Shown here one piece after another: positions 24,871 through 36,860 of a DNA stretch of 64,000 bases (position 1 is the stretch's first letter; each line of letters begins with the position of its first letter). The DNA is from Glandiceps talaboti (Eukaryota; Hemichordata; Enteropneusta; Spengelidae). The stretch spans positions 21,917,225 through 21,981,224 of the forward strand of contig NC_135557.1 of NCBI RefSeq assembly GCF_964340395.1, in the 5' to 3' direction. A program made the translations under genes and the position numbers. Under the pieces are notes generated by a model that was not told where the DNA came from, did not search any database, and saw only the letters and a list, made by a program, of their open reading frames with translations.

Positions 24871-27504
24871 TTAGAATCTACCAGATCTTTCACGACTATG
24901 ACTGCGGAATTCGCGTTCTCGGCTACGACTACGACTTCTCCTCCTGTCTCTGTCTCTGCTTCTGCTTCGAGAACGGCGTCTTTCACGACTTCTGGATCTT
25001 GATCTATTGGGACGTTCACGAGAACGTGACCTTCTTCTCCTGCGTCGACCGTACAATTCACGTCGTAGTTCACGGGAGATCGGTTTCAGATGCATAAAAT
25101 TACAGAATCCTCCTCTTGTACACTCTCTGAGAAAACAAAGAGATCACAATATTTATTGCTAAATAAAAATATACAAAACAAAGATGACTACAAGACACCA
25201 AGACTAAGTAATTTCATACAAAACATTTCAAAACCTAGCCTATTTTACATCTACTGTTTTTGTTTACTAATGCATAAATAAATAATAATAACTGTGTCTA
25301 ACACGTTTAAACACTGACAAATAAATATGAAAATGTCCTACAAAGTTGACAGTACTACTATGTTTAGATACAGCCTAGGTGTTAGACACCTTGGGCTATT
25401 CTGAAATCAACCTGAGGTAACACTGAGGGCGCTATTACCAAGCCAAGATTGTGTCAATACCCATTTAGCATTATATTACAAACCTCAGCTCAAAGCACAG
25501 ATCCAAGTATTACTACAAGACTAGTTTAGATAGTGAAAAACCTTCTTGTCAGCATGATCTCACCTAGACTCTCTCACAGTCCTCGAGGCTTCGCATAAAT
25601 AGCTAAAACTCGGGGCTTCGCCTAACACATCAACAAAATGTTAGCTCTTTGTGATCGATGAGGGTGCACAGTACAGGGCTAGGGATACTGGGATACTAGT
25701 ATATGAGTAAAATTATGCAGTAGATACACACAAAACAACCCAAGTTTTAGCTATTTATGCGAAGCCTCGAGGACTGTGAGAGAGTCTAGATCTCACCTTG
25801 CATACATGTTGTATTGTACATGCTTGAAACCTCTTCTCAAATCAAAGGATCAGAACATTTTTTTGAACTATTATAACACAAAGGTACCTGTGACTTCTAT
25901 ATTAACTGAAACAGTAACTTACCCCATCTCATACTGTCTACAACAAGCTTCCCTGAAATCAGTTACAGGTGATAACTCTGCACGGATAGGTTGACCATTA
26001 AACCAACGATTATTTAGTTGTTGTACAGCCTTCTCTGCATCTTCCTCATAACGGAACTATGATGAAAAATACAACCAGGAATATATCAGTACACATGTAC
26101 ACAATGGAAAATACAACATGGAATATGTTATTAGTACATTTATGCAATATACTGTGATCTGTATTTCTTTGGCACACAATATTCACTGGATAGAAAAATT
26201 TCAGAGAAAAAGACCTAAAAACGATGGCCGACAGTATCAATATAGGGCTATCCCATAATATATCAGAGCTCTAGATACTTTGACATTTGACCTTGTCAAT
26301 ATTATAGGTCATCTCCTCAACTGTGCAATAGACCCGACTCCCGAGTTAATTGTTTCTTGATGGGTACAAAAACTGCATAAAATACATCATTTCAAACTAT
26401 TCAAAATCAGTTTAAGTTTTGTTTCAAATACATTACTGTGCCTTCACATACATTGCCAACAAGATTGTCACACATGTAACTAAACACATTTAACAACACA
26501 AGTCACCAGGCCTAAACATTGACATTATCGACTAGACGGTCACCTATGGTATGTATCACATCCAATTTCCATACACTAGCTAGACAAGTCACCTATGGAA
26601 GTCGTTCATTGTCATATTTTGCCCTCAAAATACGGAACTCTTTGCCACTTGACATTCAATGAGCCTCCAGCCTGGATTGTTTCAAAACAAAACTGAAGAC
26701 TTATTTGTTCACCAAAACATATGGTGTACTTTAGCCATTCAGTGCAACAGAACAGAACATTACTCTGGAAATCGGCACTATAGAAATTTGATTGATTGCT
26801 TGGTAGTATTACCTTACCTTAACATAGACATTGTCGCCCAGATGGCCACCTGTGGTATGTGTATATACATACACTAGCTAGTATTACCTTACCTTAACAT
26901 AGACATTGCCGACTAGATGGTCACCTATATTATCACACACATTCATTTCTTCAATTTCTCCATACTTATCATCTAGTTCAGTAAACACTTCCTCAAAGAA
27001 ATCATCAAAATGTTTCTGCATATCCACATCACTCATGTGTTTTACTGTAAATAAAACAGAGGTAAACATTATGTAGCAAACCAAAACACTGACTGGTCAG
27101 CGAAAACCAGTGGTGTCAAAAGTACCCAAAATATATCCCATGGCAACATTAGTTTGGTTATCTGGCTTATCCTGTGTTTTGAAGTCATGCTTCATGCATT
27201 TCACAATTCACTAGCTACTAAAGTTTGGTTGCAACCCTCTTTGTTTGTGAATAGGGTATACTTAGTCACATAAATTGACATAGCATTATTGAGAGGTTAC
27301 CCTTATTACACAAGGACCAATGTATAAGATTTTGGTGGAAAATATGGGACATTCTGCATCTAAATTTAACTGAAGCCATGGCATCTACCATCAATCTTCA
27401 ACCCTGAGGGCACCCTTCTCTGATTTTTTGTTTGTATGAACTTGAACTGAGGTCAGCACTCTATAAAGGCCCTTTAGTTACTCAGATACAATATTTTACA
27501 AAAG

Positions 27505-27548
<44 letters not shown>

Positions 27549-30500
27549 AGTCTACAATGCATCCATTGGTATTGAACATCACTTCTATGTCAAAGTTTGT
27601 GTTGGGCTCACTTCTGTAGTGCGAAATCTAGCATCAAGTGCTCTTCAGCTCTCCAGTTGTTGGTATCTCAATCAAGTTTTCTAGAAGTCAATAAAACTAG
27701 AATAGATATAGTAGAATGTGCCTCAGACACCAATTTCACTGTATATCAAATTGCTTAAAAGCTCACTACACTTTGCCATAAGTAAGCTTGATTCAAGTTA
27801 TTTTGAAATAATAAAAGGTTGATCCACAGGTTTAGTGTTTTGTCTACAAGGGAATCAACAATTTTCTGATAGTGTTCACGTGGTAATCGGCGGCCATATT
27901 GGATTCTAAAATGGCCTAATTTTGATATCATTTTGACTGCCATTTCAAACATTTATTTATTGACTCATCATTTCTTTCTGAAATAGCGGCCATATAAATG
28001 AGGATTTGGTACTTATTTTGGATTTTTAATTTTAAAAACAATTTTATCATCGCTTCCTACTTGAAAAACCAACGTGACACAACATATGCCAAGTCCTTGC
28101 TTATAGCTCAATGAATTGCAAAAGCATACTAAACTTGTAAAATGTTTATTGTACGTACAATAACAAACATTTTTACACATTTATGTCTTTTCGCAATCTA
28201 ATAAGTGACAAACAGATACTTAGACAACGTTGTTTCACATTGTTTTTTTTAAGTAGAATGCAATGATAACATCGTTTTATTAATAAAAAATCCAAAATAA
28301 ATACTAAATCCTCATTCATATGGCCACTTTAAGAATGGGTAAGAATTTTTCCGGAAATATTTAAAACTTTATTGTAGAGGCACATGCTACATAAAAGAAA
28401 GCAATAGACACACAGAACAAATAAAAATTTGCCATTTCACTCATGACATGTTATCTTAACTAATCTTACTGTGCGATCCATCCGCTGTTTGAGCACTGTT
28501 CTGTGGATTTTGGTAGATGTTTTGTAATACTATGGTCTGACTAAATGTCGGTTTATTGTGAAGTCTTGAACAACGGTCACCATGACGACATGCTCCTATC
28601 TTGAAATAGAAGGAGCAGTTGACCCTGAGAAGAAAACGATATCAATGAATGTTAATACATATGTCTTCTTGTACACATTACAACAATTCCCACTAAGGAA
28701 AGTGGTACCAACTTTATACTTTATAGCCAGTACAAAGATCGTTCAGTGACCAATACTATACCTAGCAGCTTCACAGTCGTAAAATAACAGTTTTCCATGT
28801 ATTTCTGCAGTAAATAAGAACAAAAAACACAGCTTGAATGCCTGACTAGTTATGCAACTCTGTCAAGGAGATTGATTCAGAATTTTTAAAGAAATGAAAT
28901 TAAGAAAAGAAACACATGTACAAGTCAAACCCACATCCCCTGAATTTATGAGTGTTCTGACTTGCTGAGTTAGTACATCATCTGGTAAATTCTGTACATC
29001 ATCCTGGAGTTTATCTTAATATTCCTCTGTATTTTTTTCCTTGGGTAAAAAAAAAAATATTTTGGGAATGTGAGAGATTAACTTCTTTACAACTTTGTGA
29101 ATCAATAAATTAATGAGGTTTAAAGTATTCAAGTTGATTTCAAAATACAAATTATAAAATTATTCATTTCACAGTTTCTCATTTATTATTATCTTACAAT
29201 TGATCATATTTATAATTTTTCGTCATGATTTGTTACCATTTACTTTTTGAAAGCAGGGGTGAACAAATCCACTGGTCCTGGGTCAGGGACCAGTGATTTT
29301 TTTGGGTGGAGCACAGACACAAATTTTACCTTGTCTGGTCCATTGGACCAGTACCTTACTGTTAATAACTATGATAAAAATCATCTGAATATACAGATTC
29401 ATACTAAGGCAATATTTAATGTTTCACATTAGCGGGACCTTGGACCACTAATTCTTTCAAGTTTCAGCAGGACCACTGGATTTTTTAAGGCACTGGTCCG
29501 GGGACCACCAGTTTCCAAAATGATTTGTTCACCCCTGGAAAGACAACTGTCAATACCATAGTGTTTCAATTTAAATGCAACTGAAAGAGAAGGATGTTAT
29601 TACATTTTTATATAGATGAATTTGAAGTTAAAATGATGAATATGTCAATTATCACACAAATACAAATTACAAATGTACCAATAGTTTAAAAGTATGTCCT
29701 CAAATTCTAGGTACATAGGTACAGATTATTAGAAACAGGACTGTGTTTATCAGGTAATCTTTGCAAATATGGAGGGGATTATACTTCCATGGTGAAAATA
29801 GGTACGTTTCTCTTTTCACAATGAAGGGACTGGGCACAGGGACCCATATTATTACTTATAATTATATTGTTGTTTTCCTTAGGAAAATATGATACATGTA
29901 CAAATCCTGCTACTACAAATGCGTCAACTTATATTAATTTACTTTTACTTTGGTGTTTTCTGAACGCAGGTTTTCCAGCCTATATCATATGTTCAGATCT
30001 GCTTGAATTTAGCTTTGTAATTATACATTTTATTTAGGCCTTTCCATTGACTGTCCATATATTAATTACTATTAGATAACCTAAGACGTACACTATAGTT
30101 CGATAGAGGTACCTGGAAGGGAAATACATTCAAGTCAAAATGTTGTTATATTTAGCCTGTAGACAAGGCAAACAACAATCTAAGAAATACTAAACGTCCC
30201 TATGTGCGGGGGGGGGGGGGGGGGGTCATGTACATTTCAAATGTCATTTGACCAAGAAATAGAACTACATACTACGATTTCAATCAGTACATCTTGTTCC
30301 ATTGCTTAAAACCGTACCTAAATCATATCATTCTATTAGACAAAGTCTATATCTGGTACAATCATGTATATCAGATCCAAGGTATTTCACTACGAAACGT
30401 TTACATGTCGTTTCATTCATGGTGCAAACAACAATACGGAGCATTTTGGTGTTTGGGAGGGACTGTGTTGTTTGTGAAAATTGCCAAAAGAGAAACATCA

Positions 30501-30651
30501 ACAACAAAAATAACAGTACTAGATATTCAATATCAAAGATCAACAATTTTTGTACCCTTACACATACTACAATCTGAATTATGTGCATGTTAACGGGCAT
30601 AACTCACTTATCCTTTTCTGTGCCGAAAATCGACGCTAGGTACTCCGCCAT
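24871..30651 (-). CDS. U2AF1: splicing factor U2AF 35 kDa subunit
   Basis: Recognises the AG at the 3' splice site as partner of U2AF2. Minus-strand exons 30651-30608, 28624-28470, 27044-26893, 26056-25923 and 25126-24871 join in frame to 246 residues (240 in human). In order: [15 protein letters not shown] start; zinc finger 1 with Cys18, Cys27, Cys33, His37 and the conserved Ser34; the U2AF-homology RRM; zinc finger 2 ([19 protein letters not shown]...H); and an Arg/Ser domain that replaces the Gly-rich tract of the human protein and ends with the conserved ERSGRF. Near the exon 2/3 junction the sequence reads [12 protein letters not shown] where human has a slightly different linker; the splice still keeps frame. 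Introns carry three kinds of MITE, a C44 homopolymer and a G18 tract. Confidence 0.97.
25565..25788. mobile_element. MITE with 46-bp perfect terminal inverted repeats (Mutator-like)
   Basis: TAGACTCTCTCACAGTCCTC starts a 46-bp arm (25565-25610) whose exact reverse complement is 25743-25788. The flanks GATCTCACC at 25556-25564 and 25789-25797 are direct repeats. Long inverted repeats plus a 9-10 bp duplication fit the Mutator superfamily. It lies in U2AF1 intron 4. The perfect arms imply recent insertion or selection. Confidence 0.85.
26809..26880 (-). repeat. duplicated 3' end of U2AF1 exon 3 with its donor
   Basis: The segment repeats the exon-3 end and 5' splice site (TATGTTAAG, GTAAGG on the minus strand), about 71 bp downstream of the real one at 26893, then diverges (minus-strand GGCCACCTGGGCGAC). 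A weaker third copy lies near 26521-26560 (GACTAGACGGTCACCTATGG). Confidence 0.7.
27505..27548. repeat. C44 homopolymer, U2AF1 intron 2
   Basis: An uninterrupted run of 44 C. The U2AF1 pre-mRNA would carry G44. Assembly length may be unreliable. Confidence 0.85.
27981..28332. mobile_element. approx. 350-bp foldback MITE, copy 1
   Basis: Left end AGCGGCCATATAAATGAGGA, right end TCCTCATTCATATGGCCACT then TTAA. Subterminal parts are also complementary (TTTTGGATTTTTAATTTTAA against AATAAAAAATCCAAAATAAA). Matches copy 2 at 31652-32001 throughout. In U2AF1 intron 2. Confidence 0.85.
29254..29537. mobile_element. hAT-like MITE, second family (284 bp)
   Basis: Perfect 16-bp terminal inverted repeats CAGGGGTGAACAAATC and GATTTGTTCACCCCTG. 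Subterminal ACTGGTCC/GGACCAGT motifs recur several times inside. GAAAG flanks both sides. In U2AF1 intron 1. Confidence 0.85.
30208..30225. repeat. G18 homopolymer, U2AF1 intron 1
   Basis: Uninterrupted G run on the plus strand, so C18 in the pre-mRNA. Confidence 0.8.
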
Positions 30652-31031
30652 GCTTGCTAGCGTTCTCTGGCGATGCACAGTTTTGACAACGTCATCATTT
30701 TATGTGTCCGACGAAGTTTCCCGAACATTCCGGTTCATGTCGGAACATCTTTGATATGCAAAATTTGAAGAATAACACACGAGTCATCAAATAATAATAT
30801 TTTTTATTGTTTTTGAAGGACATGGAAACGAAATAGCTTTAATAATGTATTAATTTCTATAATTTTCGTTTCAAAACGGCATGAGGTTAGACGAGAAAAC
30901 GCGTGAACTTCTACCTATAACATTTCTGATGACGAAGAACACAACCGCTACAGGATGCGGAAGTAAATTGTAAGGCAAAGCAGGAGATTTACATTTTGGC
31001 CTTGGTGTTTGAAGATTTCAACGATTTATAC
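30652..31031. promoter_or_regulatory. bidirectional promoter of U2AF1 and PEN-2, with PEN-2 noncoding exon 1
   Basis: U2AF1 starts leftward at 30651. To the right, a segment ending TTTATAC at 31031 before GTAAGTAG is a good noncoding first exon for PEN-2, whose ATG is at 32243. The shared promoter is therefore under about 380 bp. No TATA box is evident. Confidence 0.55.
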
Positions 31032-31651
31032 GTAAGTAGTAATGTGAAATGAATTATGAGGGGGGGGGAACATTATACCATATCTCCTTCCTATCCAGAA
31101 AATATGGTGGAAAACCATGTATGGAGTACCGAGTTATTGTTTACAAAAAATACGTATTGACCATTGTATCAACTATCATGTAATAAGGAGTCCTGAGCCG
31201 GTGGGGATTCTTACGACGGAAGTCATCACCTTTTAGGTGTATTAGCCTGTATAAACCTTTGTAAGTTAACCTATCGAAATGTCCATTTGGATTCATTCAA
31301 GGCATATATGTTTCTATTATAATTACAGTAGCAGTGTTTTTGTTAAGGGTAGTAAGTAGGTGAAATCTAAATGAGTTCCCCAGTCATTTTACCGGGGATG
31401 GTAAATGCATGGCAGTCCTACTTGCATACGGAGTCATTCGGGACTCGATTCTGACAATTGTCCCTCCCTTCTCCAGTAATCTAGCGCTATGCACTGTCTG
31501 CTAGCAGGACTAAATGTATGGAAAAATATGCCAGTGTTGCCAGATATCCCCCTTCCTGTTACCTGTGATTCCTTGCAAAAACATTGCAGTTGGCCAAGTT
31601 CATAACTGATAGAGTACTCCAACTGGCAGAGGGAAGCATTTTCACTTGATT

Positions 31652-32001
31652 TTAAAGTGGCCATATGCATGAGGATTGGGTATTTATTTTGGATTTTTAA
31701 TTTATAAAACAATTTTATCATGGCTTCCTACTTGAAAAATCTATGTGCAACAGCATAATTGCCACGTCCTTGTTTGTAACTCAATAAATTGCAAAAGAAT
31801 GACAAATATGTTTGTTATTGTACGTACAATTACAAACTTTCGTACACATTTTTTTTTAGCTTTTTGCAATGAGTTACAAACACAGACTTGGTCTATGTTG
31901 TTTCACATTAATTATTCAAGTAGAACGCTATGATAAAATTGTTCTACAAATAAGAAATCCAAAATAAATACACAATCCTCATCCATATATGGCCACTTTA
32001 A
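31652..32001. mobile_element. approx. 350-bp foldback MITE, copy 2
   Basis: TTAAAGTGGCCATATGCATG at the left and CATATATGGCCACTTTAA at the right form terminal inverted repeats. The interior matches copy 1 (GCTTCCTACTTGAAAAA, TTATTGTACGTACAAT, TTGTTTCACATT). In the PEN-2 5' UTR intron. Confidence 0.85.
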
Positions 32002-32242
32002 TACATGGGTTACATATCATTTGATCTACTAAGCTGATGTACAGTTCTGATCATTTTCACCTGAGTAATAAGGCTTATAAAGTCAACTCAGCTTTTGTCA
32101 CTTCAGTTCATGACATATTAATTATTTTCATGTGTTTGTCACTGGAATTTACCATGTAGACTTCTATTGATATTAAAACATTTATGTCTTACAATATTGT
32201 TATTGTTGACAGTGTGTTTATGGTGACAGCCAGGTGATAAAA

Positions 32243-33787
32243 ATGGATTTGAAAAGGGTTCCCAATGAAGACAAATTGAAGCTATGTCGGAAATATTATC
32301 AAGGTATGTTAGAAATAACTTTATTCTTGTCTAATTTGTTCTATTTGATATTAAAACTTTACAGTGGAAATGGGCCAATGTTTTTGAATTCTTTACACAA
32401 GTGTAGCACCATATGAGAGATAAATGGAGAACAACTACTGCTGTGAACAGGCTTATTAGTTACATGGTTGTGGTTGTGGTTGCAGTTACTTAGATTCTCA
32501 ACAGTGCTGTAACAGAGCTAGCTGTATATGTGTTGTTAATGGTCTCTTTATTTTGTAGTTCAAGGCCATCGGCCCAAATAACGAATTATTCAATATATAC
32601 ATAACAAAAACAAGAAAACATACATGTAAGCACAAGGACAATAATTACAGGATTATTCACTCTCATAAACTTCTTTGCGCAATGTCATAGCATGGAAAAC
32701 ATAAGCTGCTAACCTTTGAATGGTATCAGTGTTATCGGATAAAAGTAAATTGAGAAAATTTGCCTCACTTGGAAACTCAAAATATCTTCTCGGAATATAT
32801 TTTGTTCTATAATGGTCATAAAATGGATAAGTTAGGAGATATCAGCTATATTACATGCCTGTAGACTTTAACAGTAAATGAATCATTGTAATGTCTTGTG
32901 TTTTACCTTCAGGTGGTTTCTTCTGCTTACCATTTTTATGGATAGTTAATTTTGTATGGTTCTTTAAAGAAGCATTCATAAAACCACATTACGATGAACA
33001 GAAACAAATCAAAATATGTAAGTATAATGTTATGATCATAATTAATAATGATAATAATAATAATTTCTGCTTAATCCCATCAGGCAATATACCCTATAAA
33101 GGCACAAGATCAACTTGATATTTTTTCTTAAATCGCACGTACTTGTTGCTTGAAGTTGTAGGTGATGTAAAATCAAGAATTGACACTCCAGAACCAATAG
33201 TTTATGGAAATGTCTCTATTACCTGGAGTGGTGTTCCCCTTTAAAAAATACAACTAATGAGAAAAGATGCTCAATTTATGCAGTGTAAATCTACCTAATG
33301 TTCCACACTGAAAGTGTACTAAGCCTTGGATTTCGTACTAATATGCAGTTTTACTGATTATGCATGTGTACTGTAACTTAATATTCAAGACAGCCTACCC
33401 TTAACTAGTCTACATTGTACATCATCTAAAATGGAAGGTGTCAACAAAGTAGATCTAAAATGCACTTTGTTTTTATTGCATGGGCGCACCTGCTCAAACG
33501 CTGAGCACGGGTAGTACCCCTCCCCCCCCTCCAAGAAACATACATATGCATACACATATGTATATAGTGTATATAGTATTATAGGCTAGATAGAAAAGAT
33601 ATGTGGTTACTTTACTTTGACATTGCCATTTTATTTTTATTTTTCAGACATCATCCGATCAGCAATAGGAGCTTTATTATGGTTAGCAGTCTGTACAGCA
33701 TGGCTTGTTGTGTTTCAGATTTATAGACCAGAATGGCAACCGTTTGCAGATTACATCTCATTTGTCATACCAAAGGGAATACCTTAA
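32243..33787 (+). CDS. PSENEN: gamma-secretase subunit PEN-2
   Basis: Smallest subunit of the intramembrane protease complex with presenilin, nicastrin and APH-1; it is needed for presenilin endoproteolysis. Exons 32243-32303, 32913-33017 and 33648-33787 join in frame to 101 residues, exactly the usual length. It starts [19 protein letters not shown]. The FLPFLW-type motif is present as [14 protein letters not shown] in the first hydrophobic hairpin. The last hydrophobic stretch is [18 protein letters not shown], followed by RPEW and the conserved C-terminal segment [12 protein letters not shown]. Intron 1 of the coding part carries a truncated LINE. The 3' UTR (33788 to about 34710) has G-tracts and an AATAAA at 34687. 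Confidence 0.96.
32545..32809 (-). mobile_element. 5'-truncated LINE 3' end with 8-bp target duplication
   Basis: Read on the minus strand it encodes a LINE C-terminus ([20 protein letters not shown], then a stop) followed by a 3' UTR with a GGGCCGATGGCC hairpin and A-rich tail. The flanks TAATGGTC at 32537-32544 and 32810-32817 are direct repeats. The C-terminal pattern is the same as in the LINE at 53068, so both are probably from related families. Confidence 0.75.
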
Positions 33788-34158
33788 AACTGAAAAGATT
33801 GGACAAATGGGTGGGGTGGGGAGTGTATACATTGTTATACTTCCAAAATGGGTTACTTTCTGGTATGGATGGGGGGGGGGGTAGTTAGTTATAGGTAGAG
33901 TAGGTAGAGGAGAGTGGGTTGTACATTGTCACACTTAAGGGAATTCAAGAATGTTCCTTGTTAAATGGACCATGGACTACAAATGTGGTACTATACACCT
34001 TCTCTACCATACAAATAGATTTCCATACTGTGGAGGGGAGTTGGATTGAGAGGGGCTATGTCTTTTGTTATCATACTATATATGTATTCTGTAGTATATA
34101 ATTACAGAAACCATGGATTTAGTATACCCAAAGAACTTTCACTGTCTCTTGTACGTAT

Positions 34159-34182
34159 GGGGGGGGGGGGGGGGGGGGGGGG
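34159..34182 (+). repeat. G24 homopolymer in the PEN-2 3' UTR
   Basis: Uninterrupted G run on the transcribed sense strand, with a shorter G tract near 33870. It could form a G-quadruplex in the mRNA if transcribed. Confidence 0.75.
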
Positions 34183-34686
34183 CAAGAATTTGGAGACATG
34201 GATGTGATTTTGGGGTTTGCCATACTTTGATATATCTGTTGTTGTGGACAAAGTCCAATTTCATTTACAGTTCATATTATCTATGTATTAGTGACAACCA
34301 AAACTAGACACTCCTACCACTAAGTAATGGATACTTACTAATGAGGAGATGTTTAAGTAGATATTATATACCTCGGACGTTTCTGTATACACTAGCATAT
34401 ACAACTGTTATTTCATCAAAACAAATCATGCATGTGAGTAAAGATAGCCCATGATAGACTTTGGGTCATGAATAAATTGTATACTTACCTTTGTAAGGAG
34501 AATTCTCCAAAAATTAGAATTTTGTCAAAAAACTTGTGAAGACTTAAAACTGTTGATAATTGTCAGATGAGGAAATGCCATTTCATTTGTGTAGTTGTTT
34601 ATATTTATTTACTATTATGCAACTGTAATTTGTTAGGAGGTAGATTATTAGGATGTACTTGAAATTGTGGAAATTAGGAAGTACTC

Positions 34687-34692
34687 AATAAA
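34687..34692 (+). terminator. polyadenylation signal, PEN-2
   Basis: AATAAA 900 bp after the stop codon, followed by T-rich and GTTC-rich sequence. Confidence 0.5.
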
Positions 34693-34987
34693 GTGGAAAT
34701 TTTAAACATTTCATTTTCTGTTCAAGGATGATGGTCCAATTTGATATACATGCTGTTTTCAGCAAAATATAAAACATGAGAGTTATTTAGTATTATATTC
34801 AGATCTATTTGTGTTGTTGCATGTCTACGTCACTGAATCTGTGCAACTCTGCTAGCAAATGTATTTAATAGAACCCTATATCAATTAGATAATATGATTT
34901 GAAAATATCGATCCCCATAAGCTGATTGGTGGCAATGGAGAGTTATTACACCATGTTGGACTGATTGATTATGCAAATGAAGTCACT

Positions 34988-35236
34988 ATGTCAATGAACA
35001 ATTGTACAACTGTGATAAACACAGTACACATTTCATGTACTAATAACATGTCATTTACATGTTATGCAAATTTAGATGTACCAGGTATTCTAGCTGATAA
35101 GGCTAGCCAGTTTGCATGCTACTATGACAAGCTGGCAGAAGAACAAGCATTAGCGCAGTCACCATTCAACGATGTAGACAGGCTTGTGTTAGCGCAGTCA
35201 CCATTCAGTGATGTAGACAGGCTAGTTGTGCTGTGA
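34988..35236 (+). other. unassigned 82-codon ORF with internal duplication
   Basis: An open frame containing an internal duplication (LAQSPFNDVDRLV then LAQSPFSDVDRLV). No splice signals or recognisable domain decide whether it is expressed. It lies between PEN-2 and the 3' end of HSD17B12a; the rest of 34720-36860 shows only a (CT)n tract and AT-rich sequence. Confidence 0.2.
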
Positions 35237-35769
35237 AATGAGACTCGTCATAAAATCTCAATATGGCAGCCGTTTTATTCAAGTGTACTTTTTCTGTCTG
35301 ATTATGGTAATTTGTGGATGAATCCAAAAATAACCTTCAATAGGTTTGCCAAACTGCAATGCTATCATTAACATTCAGTAAGATGGACAAGTAAATAATT
35401 ACACAGAATCTTTCTGATCTGACCCATTTCACTTTAACAACACCATGTATCAGACCCAATGCCATACATGTATATCACTGTTATGAGAATTTAATAAATG
35501 GAAAATCTTTATTGCAAATCAGTAATATAAGTTGTATCATTATTTACATACTCAATTTTTCAACATGAGGTTTATTAACCCTTTTACAAACAGATATTAC
35601 ACACACACATAGCTGTGAATGTATGATGTTCCATTACAGATGACTTGTATTTTACAGATCAGTACTGCTATAACTGCAACTTTTAGTATTAATATTCATA
35701 TTTCTACTAATTCTATACTGCAAATTTAATGTTATATGTAATTGTTTTGGTTAATTCGGTGTGTCCCCT

Positions 35770-35874
<105 letters not shown>

Positions 35875-36860
35875 AATAAGTTTTAAAAAGATTTGGCAAT
35901 GTCTTTGTTGTACTTTGGTAGTTTTTTTTAATTGACAATTCTGTCAAACTACCCAATCTCAATATAAAAGTCACTCACAATGAAATGCAGCTCATTCAGT
36001 TTGATACAAAGTGTTGAGATCTTACCTTAATTCTCAATTAATCTCTGTACCAGTTACATATTACAAAAATATAGATGTTTTCTATAAAATATCAATTAGT
36101 CAGTTTCATCAAAATTAAAGAAAAATTATGTCTTTTAATCTAAAAGCAGTGCATAATTATAAAAATACTAAAATAGTTTTTGTATGCAGTATTAAACTTC
36201 CGAATTTATTCACAGGAATTCACTTTTTGTGAAGGATTTTAAAAAAGAAAAAGAAAGTGATCTATTCAGCATTATACCAAGCATGAGCCAGGTTTAACAA
36301 AAAGTATGGAATATATACTCTGGTCGTTCTACGTCACAACAATGCGTGTCTGTCATGACAACACATGTGTACGTTACTGGTTCTGCTTCTGTGATGATAG
36401 TCACGAATCTGGCAGAGGGACTAGTCCCTCACTTCTAGCGGCTTCGGTGCTCGTGTCGCACTTCACCTTAGAAAGGGACAATAGCCACGAGTAGAGTTCT
36501 TTAAAATGGGATAACAAATTAACAACTTATTCCTTTGTACAGGCAATGTTTTAAAACTTGGCAAGTACATTTTCATACCTCTTAATCATGGAATTCTACA
36601 ATCTCCAAAATATATTCACATTTTATAAAGGAAATTTGCAAGTAAATAATGTGTAAATTTTGTTTTCTCACTTTTGTGGTATTTCTCTTTTTCATATCTT
36701 TTACACAAACATAAAAAATGCAAGTACTTCTACAAATATTAATGTTGGTAATCAGTAGATAAGATTAGCAAATTCTAAATGAAATTGTAATTTTTGCAAA
36801 ACAATTTGATATTTGAGGGGAATAGTTTATTAATAGTATGGGCAATTTGTGAGTAAATAA

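Noticed and set aside
24861-25073. ORF in another frame over the U2AF1 RS domain (acidic Glu-rich)
   Set aside because: A shadow of the Arg/Ser codons of U2AF1 exon 5, which joins in frame to the other exons.
36306-36494. 62-codon ORF upstream of HSD17B12a 3' end
   Set aside because: No splice signals, no recognisable domain and ordinary length for chance in this composition.
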